Shown: positions 36,530-47,011 of the stretch, one piece after another
Layout of the letters: every line of letters begins with the position of its first letter
Position numbering within the stretch: position 1 is the first letter of the stretch
Assembly (NCBI RefSeq): GCF_008831285.2
Contig: NC_045145.1
Coordinates: 15,702,040-15,766,039, forward strand
Direction: 5' to 3'
DNA: 64,000 nt
Origin: Nymphaea colorata
Taxonomy: Eukaryota > Streptophyta > Magnoliopsida > Nymphaeales > Nymphaeaceae
The notes under the pieces: generated by a model
Database searches by the model: none
Told to the model about the DNA's origin: nothing
What the model saw: the letters and a program-made list of their open reading frames with translations, nothing else
Program-made: the position numbers and the translations under genes

Positions 36530-37940
36530 ATGAGCGGTGAGGAGAGGAGGGCGACGACGCTGTGGAGGAGGGCAGCGGCGGCTGTGAAGGACGGGCACAG
36601 CCTGTGGATGGCGAAGCTGATGGCCGGGCGGCGGAAGGGCGCAGGCGGCCGCCAGTTTCCCGACCTGGAGGCGGCGGTGATCAGGGCGACAAGCCACGAC
36701 CCATCCCGCATTGACTACACCAACGCCCAGAGGGTGTTCACTTGGGTGCGCACCTCTCCTTCCACCTTCCTCCGCCCCCTCCTCCTCACCCTCTCCCGCC
36801 GCATGCAACGGACGCGCAGCTGGGTCGTCGCACTCAAGGGACTCATCCTCATCCATGGCGTTTTTTGCTCCCGCACTCCCCTCCTCGACAAGATCGGCCG
36901 TCTCCCCTTCGATCTCTCCAACTTCCAGGCAATCCATCTCTTCTTCCTTTCCACCTTTGATGATCAAGAAAAACTCTTCCTTCCCTTCATAACGCGTTTT
37001 TGTCGTTATAAGGGCTTGGACCGACGACAAATTATTAATTTTCATGCATGCAAACGATCGTCGTTCGCTGTTGAATCTGTAATTACCAAGAAAATATCGT
37101 TTATGGCTGTTATATTCACAGTAACTATGTTTCCAGGATCATTTCTGCAGGCACGCACGATCATGGGGATACACAGCGTTCGTGCGAGCCTACTTCGCCT
37201 TCCTCGACGAGAAATCATGCTTGCTGGCCATCGACGACGGCAGCCAGAGCTTTCAACCTGGCCTGAATTCCGTCACCGGTCGGGTATTGACTCGCCTAGA
37301 GCGCTCACAGTCGCTCCTAGACCTGTTGCTACAGATTAAGCCTTATTCCGACGGCATGAACGTGACCTTGATCCTTGAAGCCATGGACTGCGTGGTCATC
37401 GAGATCTTCGACGTCTATGGCGGCATTTGCCACGGCATCGCTCGGGTCCTTGTCGGAATCTTCAACGCCAACCGCCAAGAGGCCGTTGGGGCGCTGCAGA
37501 TATTACGGAAGGCAGCCTCGCAGGGATCCCGTCTCAGCGAGTACTTCGAAGTTTGTAGGGAAATCGGAGTTCTGAACGCGTCAGAGCTGCCGGCCATCGA
37601 GCAGGTTCCAGCAGACGACATCGAAGATCTCGAGAGGCTCATATATGGGGTCTCTGTGCAAAAGGGTGTCATGGGTGCAGGGGAAGGGAGCTGCAATGGA
37701 ATGGTAGAGGAGGACGAGGAAGAGGAAGAAGAAGAAGAAGAAGAAGAAGTGGGAGGAGGAGAAGGAGAAGGTTGTGGAAGTCTGAGAGACACTACCACCA
37801 TTGTTACCAGAAACTGGGTTGTGTTCAACGATGATTTATTGACAGATAATGAGAGAGACAACTCAAAAGACCATGGTGGTAGTGCTAGTATGGGCGATCC
37901 TTTTGCTGCTTCATTGATCATTCCTCCCCATGTTTACTAA
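36530..37940 (+). CDS. ANTH-domain putative clathrin assembly protein (CAP/PICALM-like), 2 exons
   Basis: Endocytic adaptor of 400 aa: ANTH domains bind PtdIns(4,5)P2 at the plasma membrane and recruit clathrin and SNAREs. Exon 1 is 36530-36928 (133 codons) and exon 2 is 37137-37940. The ANTH domain fills about residues 9-300: LEAAVIRATSHD near 47-58, the helix VALKGLILIHG at 100-110, LPFDLSNF at 125-132, and after the junction SWGYTAFVRAYFAFLD. It most resembles the Arabidopsis At1g25240/At1g68110 type. An acidic run of about twelve Glu lies near 322-340, and a DPF tripeptide, the AP2-binding type, sits near the C-terminus (387-389). The exon junction falls at the conserved FQ-DH position in phase 0, but the donor reads CAG|GC, so this is a likely GC-AG intron of 208 nt. 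The start ATG is the first in frame after an in-frame TGA at 36506. Exons are GC-rich, the flanks AT-rich. Confidence 0.93.
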
Positions 37941-38150
37941 AAGCGTGGGAGTTCTCACATTAATCACCTTTCTAAGTGGGATCGAAATCACGTTTCCGGG
38001 TTCGGAATGCATTTGTATAGCCATGAGATAATGAGACACTGTAAGCAAAATGTAGTATCCTTTCTATCATCCCGGTGTTCATGCCATTATCTGATCAGGA
38101 GTTGTTTCTGCGAATTTGGACCTTACAGATTTTATGTACACAGTTAATTT

Positions 38151-38220
38151 AGAGGGCTTTTGGTAGCAGGAACGTCTAGAAATTAAAAAAACGCAGTGTT
38201 CCTGTCACGTAATGCCCTCG
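38151..38220. mobile_element. Short foldback, possible miniature MITE
   Basis: The arms GAGGGCTTTTGGTAGCAGG (left) and GAGGGCATTACGTGACAGG (right arm, reverse-complemented) match at most positions and enclose a short A-rich loop. At about 70 bp it is either a tiny element or the remnant of one. Confidence 0.4.
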
Positions 38221-38774
38221 TATAAACGACTGCAGAAGAGATTAGCACAGGGGTGTGTTTGCAGAAATTTACCTCAAAGACCTAACTATTTATTCCCATT
38301 GATATAAAATAAATAAGGTGAGACTACTATTTAAACAGAATGAACTTATTTTAAAGTGTTTTCCCATTGAAAAAGGAGTACCATTTCACAAATGCAGTGA
38401 GAGGCATATTTTTCTGCGAAAGGAACCGGAAACTACTGTTCTTTAGAACGTGTCAACTAGAGAAGATTCTGATTCTAGTCTTCCTATGTTGGATCTTTGT
38501 GTCTTGAGTCTATTCTAACCCGTCTAGCTGATAACACCATTTGAGATGGGGATGTAAACAGGTTAACTTTAGTGAGTCTCGTCACCGATTCAGATATGAT
38601 TCGATTTGGTTCAGAGTCAACCTCAGGAACAGATGTGGTTGCTTAAGGGTGGAATTGGACTAGCTGGCTTAATCGCCATTCAAAAATTTACATGTATTTG
38701 GTTCTGCATATGAAATTGCATGTACACCACATGAAAATTTTCGTCATTAATAATTCTAGTTTCAAACCAAATTT

Positions 38775-38832
38775 ATGCTTTTCTCGGCCTTTCGGCTAAA
38801 GATGAAGTGTAGTATCGGTTCTTGTCAGTTCG
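38775..38832 (+). pseudogene. U2 snRNA 5'-end pseudogene fragment
   Basis: About 58 nt align with the 5' end of plant U2 snRNA: ATGCTTTTCTCGGCCTTTCG against the expected ATACCTTTCTCGGCCTTTTG, then the branch-site pairing region AGTGTAGTATC. There are scattered substitutions and one extra A. Beyond about 38832 the match stops, so the Sm site and 3' stem-loops are missing. No upstream sequence element of the GTCCCACATCG type is seen. This fits a truncated, decayed copy. Confidence 0.85.
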
Positions 38833-39161
38833 TTTTAGACCAAATTTGGGTCTGTAAATCAGATAAACCTGACCAAGTGAAAGGCCCAAACTTGGCTCCA
38901 GATACAGCCTAGCTACCCCACTATGAGTGGATTGCACACCACCATGAAGAGTCGGCAGGCATCTCTCTCAAGAATACTTCTACATGAAAAAAAAATTCTT
39001 CCAATTCCGTTGCGGCCAAGCATGACTATGAAATATGAATGGAGCCAGCCCTAGTTAGAAAGCCATAGAGCCTTCCATGAGACCCCATTTCATTAATGAA
39101 TGCACTTAACCAATTCCAATCACCAGGCATATGTCACATGAGCACGGGCATGGGTGTGGAT

Positions 39162-39190
39162 GCACACACATGCACACACACACACACACA
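39162..39190. repeat. (CA)n microsatellite
   Basis: About thirteen CA units with one TG interruption. Confidence 0.93.
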
Positions 39191-42026
39191 GCAACAATAA
39201 AATTTTAAGCCAACAAATACATAGTGTTTATATTCATAAACTGTATATCAACTGTACAAAACTATCAAAATACAATAAAAATAGAAAAAAAGGGAGTCAG
39301 CCGTGTCCAGGCCATGTCTCATCCAGCCATGTTGACACGAGTACGGCACCCTTCTAGGGGTGTCCGTGTGACAGAGTACCAAACATAGGATCAGTAATTG
39401 CTGAATCTGATTGAATTGTTCGGTGCCAAAAATTGGTATGAAGATTGGAATTCCAACATAATCCGGCAGTCCAACGTACACCACAGCGATTGATAAAACT
39501 GAGAACCGAGTTACTTCTTTATTGCCAAAGTTTTAACACGAGGGCAAGCGATGGGGTGCTTGATTCCTCTGATTTTAGAGGTTTGAATTTCGACTAGATG
39601 CTAATGTGCCAAAAAAATGGACGCCAGTTTCATCAAACTAAGATTCTCAATTACGTTAAGGTCCAATATGTATGGGAACCTTCTTCACCAGAGGGCGAGA
39701 TCCTGAATTCACGAGCACAGAAAGGAGAAGCTACAATTGCCCCTCGCCATCTCTTGTGACAAATCGTGCAACTTTTAAGGGATTTTCAGATACGTCCATA
39801 GATTTTACTAAAACTGGGAAGAAGAGTATACGAGCAAATCACCCGTGAATGGAAGAACACACCTGACCATTCCTTTTCCTACTTCTTGGTCGTCTAAACG
39901 GCAAATTTAAGTGTCGTAACTCGTAACATAACCCAAATGCCTTCCACAAAAGAATTAGCGTAAAAGAAACACACCAGTGACAGAACCAGATACCACATTT
40001 ACCATAAACTTTGAGGTACAAAGTTCCATTATGTAACCACAAGATGAAACTAAAAAGTTGAGGACAATGTTATGGGCAAGGGAATGCGTATCTTTAAATA
40101 TTTATCATCGCAAAAAGTGGACATAAATAATTCAGGAAAATATCGCTCTTTTTAGATCATAGATGTTAGAACCTTCAACAACTTGACTAAAGTAACGGAT
40201 GTCTCTCTCTCTCTCTCGCTCGCACATGCGTATACATAAAGAGTTAATATGCCGAAACATCTACCACCAACATTAGATGGAATCGATATCCGAAGATAGT
40301 AAGTAATTGTTACTGCATTGACTGAATTGCACGGACAGGACCCAAGCAATGGTCATCATTCCAAGAAAATTTCAGCCCCTCGTCGGGCTCCTCGTAGGAA
40401 TAACCATAAGCTATCGATACCCAACGTTGTGGAAGTGAAAAAATGTGAGGAAATCCAAGCGAAGACAACATTTTTACGAGGATATAATTACACTTATATC
40501 AATTCCCTTGAAAAGAATGGTGGACATCCATAGGTTGGCTCTTCTAACGAAGGACACATAGAGGAAGGGAACGGTATAGTTGAACATTACACATCAAAGA
40601 AATCCTACCCACTGCAAATCAAACTATCATAACAAAGGGCACTTGGAAAAGTATATGAGATCATAGTTGGTTACCTATCGGTCTATCGCATATAGGCATA
40701 TGGTTAGAGAGGTGCCTAGAATGGCAAATAGGAATTAGCCTTACATCCAAGGGGCAGCCAAAAAAAATATAATACGCATGCATAAAACCGCCGGGTAGTA
40801 GGTATACCACACAAGGAAAAATAAGTAACAAGCAACTTTTCGAGCATGCCTAAAAGAAAAAAAAAATCCACAATCCTAGCTGACATATATCCAGATATAT
40901 GCAGCACGAACAACTACATTTCGTCACATTCCCCTGCAGGCCTTCCATGGAAAAACCTCAGATTTCCTTTGGGTAGAAAGCGAAAAAGACAAATTATTTG
41001 TTTCCGTCAATTCAGTCAACAGCCCACACTACTTTGTAGCAGTTTTGGAAATCTTGCCATCAAGAAATATCAAATACCATCAGTATAGCAAGAAACCTAA
41101 GATTTGCGAATTCAGCTGTCTAAAGGGTGAAAAATCAATAAATTTGGTTAGATATTGGTAATTTCATTTGCGAACAAGTTCATGATCCACATACAAGAAG
41201 GAGGCGTTTGACCGTCTACTTTTTTCTGCTTTTACAGAAATGGAAGTTACTTGAACATGATAAAGAAGCTGACATGTTACAAGGATGACAAGAAACAAAA
41301 CCAATGAAGTTTTGATAACACACAGAGGGAGAAAGAGATGTTAATATAACACATGTTTAAAGGGAATCGAACAGAGAAACTGATCATATCAAGGCCAACA
41401 ACATTACGTATTTTGATTATATGACTCCATCTACCAAATGGTACTAGTAGCATATATGGATTCAGGTCATTTTACCGACTCCAAATGATAAATTTATAAC
41501 AAAATCGACAAAAAAAGGAAGATGCATGAGGATGACCTAGGAATCCTTTGTTCAAGAACAACTACAAATAGAAGAGTAAGAAAAGTAGCAATCAGTAGAT
41601 GACAAGCATCAATAGTCATAAAGCCAGAACAAGAATGCATCCACGCTATTACCAATTATAGTTATAGCCACTTCAACAAGTCCAACCCAAGCTAGGTGTA
41701 ACCAATAAATTTCATCAATTGATGTACATCTGCAGAAGAGTGAAAAGAAATATTGACGTTTTTCACATCACATTCAGATGTAATTCCTTCGAATATTCTC
41801 CCTATACCCTACATGGTGACAGGAATATCTTACTACCCTAGTAAGAGCATCTTAACAAAACACATGTCAAGGCATCCTAAGATCACTATATATACCAAGT
41901 GCATCTATTCTTTCTCTGCAAATAGACACATATATGCCAAAGCTCACGTAATCTCCAACTGAGGATATATAGACAATTACCAGGAGTAAGATTTAGTCTC
42001 ATCACAACTAAAAAAGTCAAGAAACT

Positions 42027-42243
42027 AGGGGGAGTTTGATGGGCAGTTGAAAGTTTTTCTGGTGCACTTTTTCGTTAAAACCTTAAACCATCATACTTGA
42101 TGCCATCAAAAACAGGCAATATTTCTGGGCACTGTATGGCTTTGATAATTATTCAGCTTAGATTTTTTCTCCAGAAAAATTTCAACTGCCATAAATCATG
42201 GAATAATTCAACTGAAGAAATATTCAGTGCTATCAAAGGTCCC
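42027..42243. mobile_element. MITE candidate with internal inverted repeats
   Basis: The left arm GGCAGTTGAAAGTTTTTCTGG pairs with CCAGAAAAATTTCAACTGCC at about 42173-42192. Outer ends GGGGGAGTTTGATGG and the complement of ATCAAAGGTCCCA also resemble each other. Non-coding. Target-site duplications are unclear, so the outer limits are approximate. Confidence 0.5.
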
Positions 42244-45200
42244 ACATCACATTCTATTAAGTGTCACCTAGAAGCTAGATAAAGTTAGTGGATCTAGATG
42301 CAAAAGTTTTTGTATGGCTGGAACTGTTCTACATGAACTGGTCAACAAGGACCAACCATGTAACCCTTGCTGGTGTCAATACATCCTCAACATCATACGC
42401 AGAGAGCTTCCTTTATGAATCTATCAAATTGTATTCAGCAGTTGCATGCCTTGCATCGATATTTCATGACATCTTCGTAAGTCCAAACAAGTTGCAAGAG
42501 GGAGGCCCTTCAACAACAGTTAAAGAAACTTGCAGAGTAGACTGGTCCAACCATAACATGACTGAAGAAAAAAAAAACCTAGGTCTTGCAAATAATGTCC
42601 TAAAAGCAGTTTGAGACCAAACCTTCACCTCATAGATTCCTAAACCAACCACTATGAGAAGAGTAACTTTTTTATTTTTACCCCTCACTTTGAATACGAC
42701 AGAATATTTTCAAACTTTTACACTTGAATCCTATCAATTTAGAATCCATCTGGTAATAATGTTGCACAGTTGTCTCCAGCATTCCATGAAATTAAGACTG
42801 GAAGATTTTGCGATCATTTACCAGATTGTGGCAATGTCTAAAAGATTGCTTTCAAGACATAACTGATAAATCATCACAACAGAACTTTCCCAAATGTAGA
42901 GAACTTACCAAATATAAAATATAACACTTAATTCCTAAACAGCCTATCCTTCATTTGTAGCATGAACATAATTACTAAAGAGTAAAGACTGTGAGAATAG
43001 CATTTTTATTGCATTACTGTATTAAAGGAATGACATAGGATGGAGAATATTTAAGGTCCACCACTCTAACAACATTTCGTTATTCATTTCTTAGATTCAC
43101 GTGGATATGCAACATCAACAAAGGCATATGAATGATATAGAGTCTAGAATGCCCAGTTATTAGAGGAGTACACCTCAATGCAAGCAGCATACGCCTCGGA
43201 GAATCGACATACAAAAATGCCCTGAGGCGTTATACTAAGGCGAACTTGCGCTGATGCATGGCGATTTACTTTGAAGGGCACATGTCACCATAGTTCATGC
43301 CTGTTCATCGTTTTAAGGAAAAAATAAAACCCCCTTTTTCTCTTTCCATAACCCTTGAAAGAATCTCACCATTGATGTTGCCGCAGTTCACTACCTTGAC
43401 ACTCTATATCACAACCTCATAGCCTCTCTTTCTCTCTCTCTCGATTCTCTAAGTTGCTCAGGTAGAGGGATCTCTTTTTCTCTCTTGATCCATTGTGGCA
43501 GTACCTCCTCTACTTCCCTTAGACTGGTGATCTTGCTTCCTTCGAGATGCATTCCTTCCTTAAATTAGTCAACGGCCAAAAGAACCTTGATGTCGAGCCT
43601 TCTTACATGACTGTCGTGGAGATCTACAGCAAGTAGCTTTTCTTTGCAAGCTCCAAGATTCAAGTGGTACCCGCACCCACTTCTGCTCTCTCCCCCTCAT
43701 CAACAACCTAGAGGACTTAATGGAACTAGCAGCGAGGACGATGAGATTTATTCCTTCACTTTGTTGACTCTTTCTTTGTTTTCAGTTGGCTTCAGCTAAG
43801 CATAAATAGCATCACTGAGATGCAGTTCTTTGGAAAATCTCATAGAGGGAAAATATCCTAATATTTTGACGCCCTTGGTAGTTTCCCTGAAAACCCTTGA
43901 GAAGTTGACATACAATGTCCTAACATGAAGGCTGAATATCACAGAAATTGGCCCAAGCTAGGCGTACTTTTGAATTGTGAAGAAAAACTTCATGCTTGAG
44001 GGAGTCATTACATTAAACATACTATCTCGCAATTGTGTAAACCCTCTTTGGAGATGCGTGTTGCTAATATTATGTTGGCATGTATGGAAATACCAAGATT
44101 GTCTTTCCATTATCCCATTACATGCATGGATTGACTAATAATAATATCGTCACTTTTCCCTATGTAATTTGATGAAAACCACAGTTGAGATGCTTATTTT
44201 AGGATGGAATGTTTTATGCAACATTGTCTCTCGCAACATTTTGTGTGCCCTATTCAGACACACAAAAAATAAATCATGGCGGCATATAAAACGACTAACA
44301 AAGGATGTCGACCTTAAGTAGATTCCCGTGACTATTATAGATGATGATACTATGACTATTAAGACTACTCGGTACAAATTGGGCGTTCAACAAAGCATTC
44401 AATCAAATAAAATGATAAAACGAAGTTGCCATGATCATCTTACTTTTTTAATGAAGATGATGCTTTTGCATCTCTCTTTGTTGTTTTTTTATCATGTGCA
44501 CTGCTTCAATACAGTAACGGCATGCATATATGTATATAAAATATGATCAACTCGGGTTAAATATGTCTTTCATACTGTTCTTCAATTATATATTTGTTAT
44601 TTTAATTTTGTTTGTTCAAATTTTTCATTATTTGTATATCTATTATATATTTTACAATTTTGATCCTGAAGCTTACGCCACGCCTCGCCTCATGATAGAA
44701 TCAATGCCTAACTTCACCTCCACATTTAACAACATTGCTAGAATGTCCATGCCCACCCACTCTAATAGCATTCCATATCTTCATTTGTTAAATTCATGAA
44801 AGAGATGTAAACATTGAAAGAGATGTAAACATTAGGTAACTATAAAACGAGCCTAGGGCACTTAAACTTGCTTTTGAATATGTACCCATATTCAGCCCAC
44901 AATATTAAAATATAATGTACAATAAACTAAAAAAATAGGTATACAGAGTCAATTATCAAAGACATTTAAATACCATCAGTGTGTATTCAGGATGGTAATT
45001 TGCAGCTTCTATTTTGGAACCTTAACGAATGTATCCACAAGCCACCAAGTTGGTAGGGAATGCACCCAAATGATACAAAAGGTTGGTGTTATACATTAGC
45101 TCTATAAAGGATCCCCACAGCATTGCTGCCGTAAATTTAAAAAGCCAAAAAAACTCAGTCACGCAGATCATGACAAAATGATAGACGTGCGAAAGACAAC

Positions 45201-45633
45201 AATACATATATGACATTCAAACATGCACATAATAAACTTCTAGCTCAGAGAGAAGGCAAAAGGGAGAGCATCAACAATATGTGCCTTTAAACAATTTTTC
45301 TTTTGTGTTTGCAATTCATTAAGCATTTCAACAAAAAGCCCCAGAACATATTGAGTTTTAAGAAGACGATCCAAATCCATAATGGAAAAAACTATATCTG
45401 TCTCAAATTGCATAATAATGCAAAAACACCAAATTGCAAGAAAAAGGAATTGTTTTAGCTTCCGACGACACTGTGATATGACCAGGATCATTTCTGGGGG
45501 GTTACAGACTAATTCAAAAAACCACCTCTACAAAAGGGCCTAAAAGATATATACAACCGAAGCCGGCCAATACATCATTCTAGAGGCCTAACATGAGATC
45601 AGATGGAAGATACCAACATCGATTATCTAAAGT

Positions 45634-46554
45634 TTACCTGATAGTAACAAATTTGTTAGTACCATGTTTGGCCCAGTAAGGTCTTAGGTCAACCGGACTA
45701 GATAGACTATGTCCTTCAGATAAAAGCTTCTCCAAAACCTTCTTAAACGCCCCTCGGCTCATCTTCCTCCCTGCTATCCGAGCTCCCCGCCTCTTCTGGC
45801 TCATAGGCAATGGATACATTGACAAACTCGTTGTACAGCAAGCCGACTGCCATCCACCAGAACCCCATTTATAGCACTGTTGTGGGACTCCAGTACACGA
45901 ACAGACAGGCACCGGAATGCAGGAGAGATCCAAAGTGAGCCCATTGACGACAACGCCAACGTTCTTCTTCACCGCCTTCTGAGAAGGACCAGAGCCGTTG
46001 GCCTCGTCCTTCACCACCGAAACCTTCGTCCTGGCCTTCTTCGCCTTCTTTGGCTGCTTCTTCGCTGGATTATCCGTCCTCCCTACGCCGTCCGATATAC
46101 CGACCGCACCCTCCTGCAGGGTTTCCTGCTTCACCGCACCAGAGGGGCCGATCTGCAGCATCTGGGTGGCCGACGGCTCGTGCAGAACAGCGCCAAAATC
46201 TTTGCCACCGTAATTCGAGTTCGACGGCATTGGGTGGAAAAGCTTCGCGTTCGTGGCAGTGACGCATTGCAAATCTCTATGGTGCAGCCATGCCTCCCTC
46301 GAGAACTCGATCGGTGCGGTGTGCGCTACCGAGTACGCCGAGATGGAGCCGTTCCTGTCCATAAACCTTGCGTTGCCGTGATGTGCAGCAGCCGCTGCCG
46401 CTGCAGCAGCGGCAGCAACAGAATCGCGGTCCGGCGGCATGAGGGCCTTCTCTCGCTCGGCCACCGCAGATATGAACTGCAGCACCCTGTTCTCCTTCAG
46501 AGATTGGTTGGGGAGCCCCCATGTTCGCACGCCCAAGCCTCCGCTGTCTTCCAT
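45634..46554 (-). CDS. BASIC PENTACYSTEINE (BBR/BPC) GAGA-binding transcription factor, class I-like
   Basis: Plant nuclear protein that binds (GA)n/GAGA sequences and, in Arabidopsis, helps recruit Polycomb complexes to homeotic and other developmental genes. The single exon encodes 306 aa. The N-terminus (MEDSGG...RTWGLP, LQFISAVAEREKALMPPDRD) matches class I BPC proteins. A run of twelve Ala lies at 47-57. A Lys-rich stretch (about 164-181) is a likely nuclear signal. The C-terminal DNA-binding domain (about 205-306) carries the pentacysteine pattern at C218, C220, C227, C239 and C240, then RRGARIAGRKMSRGAFKKVL and the invariant ending WAKHGTNKFVTIR. Between the cysteines it reads WGSGGW; this position varies between BPC classes. 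An extra Cys212 precedes the motif. The upstream region is GA-rich on the plus strand and contains a telo-box at 47003-47011. It is full length, with no sign of damage. Confidence 0.97.
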   Translation of the reverse strand: MEDSGGLGVRTWGLPNQSLKENRVLQFISAVAEREKALMPPDRDSVAAAAAAAAAAAHHGNARFMDRNGSISAYSVAHTAPIEFSREAWLHHRDLQCVTATNAKLFHPMPSNSNYGGKDFGAVLHEPSATQMLQIGPSGAVKQETLQEGAVGISDGVGRTDNPAKKQPKKAKKARTKVSVVKDEANGSGPSQKAVKKNVGVVVNGLTLDLSCIPVPVCSCTGVPQQCYKWGSGGWQSACCTTSLSMYPLPMSQKRRGARIAGRKMSRGAFKKVLEKLLSEGHSLSSPVDLRPYWAKHGTNKFVTIR

Positions 46555-47002
46555 ATAACCAGAACCGAAGATCCTACCAACATATATATCTCAACGACCC
46601 TCTTCTTTGCCCTCTAAGTCTGCACCAAGAACCCCATTTTCTCCCTCCAAAATCAAACCCTACAAAAACAAGCCGATACCATCAAAGACCCAAAAGAATA
46701 ACAGAAACCCAAAACGTAAATACATCAAGTTTATCAACCACGGGCGAAGCAACACAGGAGAGAACGGAAGAAAAACCATTATCAGAAAAAAACGAAGATA
46801 GTTTCTTGTTCCCTGAAATAAGCACAAAACATTTATTAAAAAAGAATGAAGGAAGAAAAAAAAAACGAAGATAGGAGCGATCGAGAAGAACAGAAAACCC
46901 AAGATTAGAGAATAGAAAATGAGAAGACAGGAAGTCCGGGAGACATCTCTGCTTGCCTTTCTAGACAGAGAACGAGGAAACGCCTTAGAGAGAGATGAGG
47001 GG

Positions 47003-47011
47003 TTAGGGTTA
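47003..47011 (-). promoter_or_regulatory. Telo-box in the BPC upstream region
   Basis: TTAGGGTTA on the plus strand reads TAACCCTAA on the gene strand. It lies about 450 nt upstream of the BPC start codon, next to GAGAGAGATGAGG. Common in promoters of plant housekeeping and growth genes. Confidence 0.4.

Larger units (their letters stand above)
37941..45633. other. 7.7 kb spacer between the ANTH and BPC genes
   Basis: Contains the 3' regions of two convergent genes, a foldback (38151-38220), a U2 snRNA fragment (38775-38832), a CA microsatellite and a MITE candidate (42027-42243). The ORFs between 39 and 45.5 kb are short, low in complexity and unlike known proteins. I recognise no gene. Confidence 0.65.

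Noticed and set aside
36326-37045. 239-aa minus-strand ORF across ANTH exon 1
   Set aside because: It is antisense to conserved ANTH codons, low in complexity, and runs through the intron; it is explained by composition.
36518-37339. Unspliced 273-aa plus-strand ORF of the ANTH gene
   Set aside because: It reads through the intron and then into the wrong frame, losing the conserved SWGYTAFVRAYF block, so it is not the real protein.
38775-38832. Functional U2 snRNA gene
   Set aside because: Only the first third is present, with substitutions; the Sm site, 3' stem-loops and upstream promoter element are absent.
45880-46617. 245-aa plus-strand ORF opposite the BPC gene
   Set aside because: It is antisense to the conserved pentacysteine domain, Arg-rich, and without homology that I recognise.
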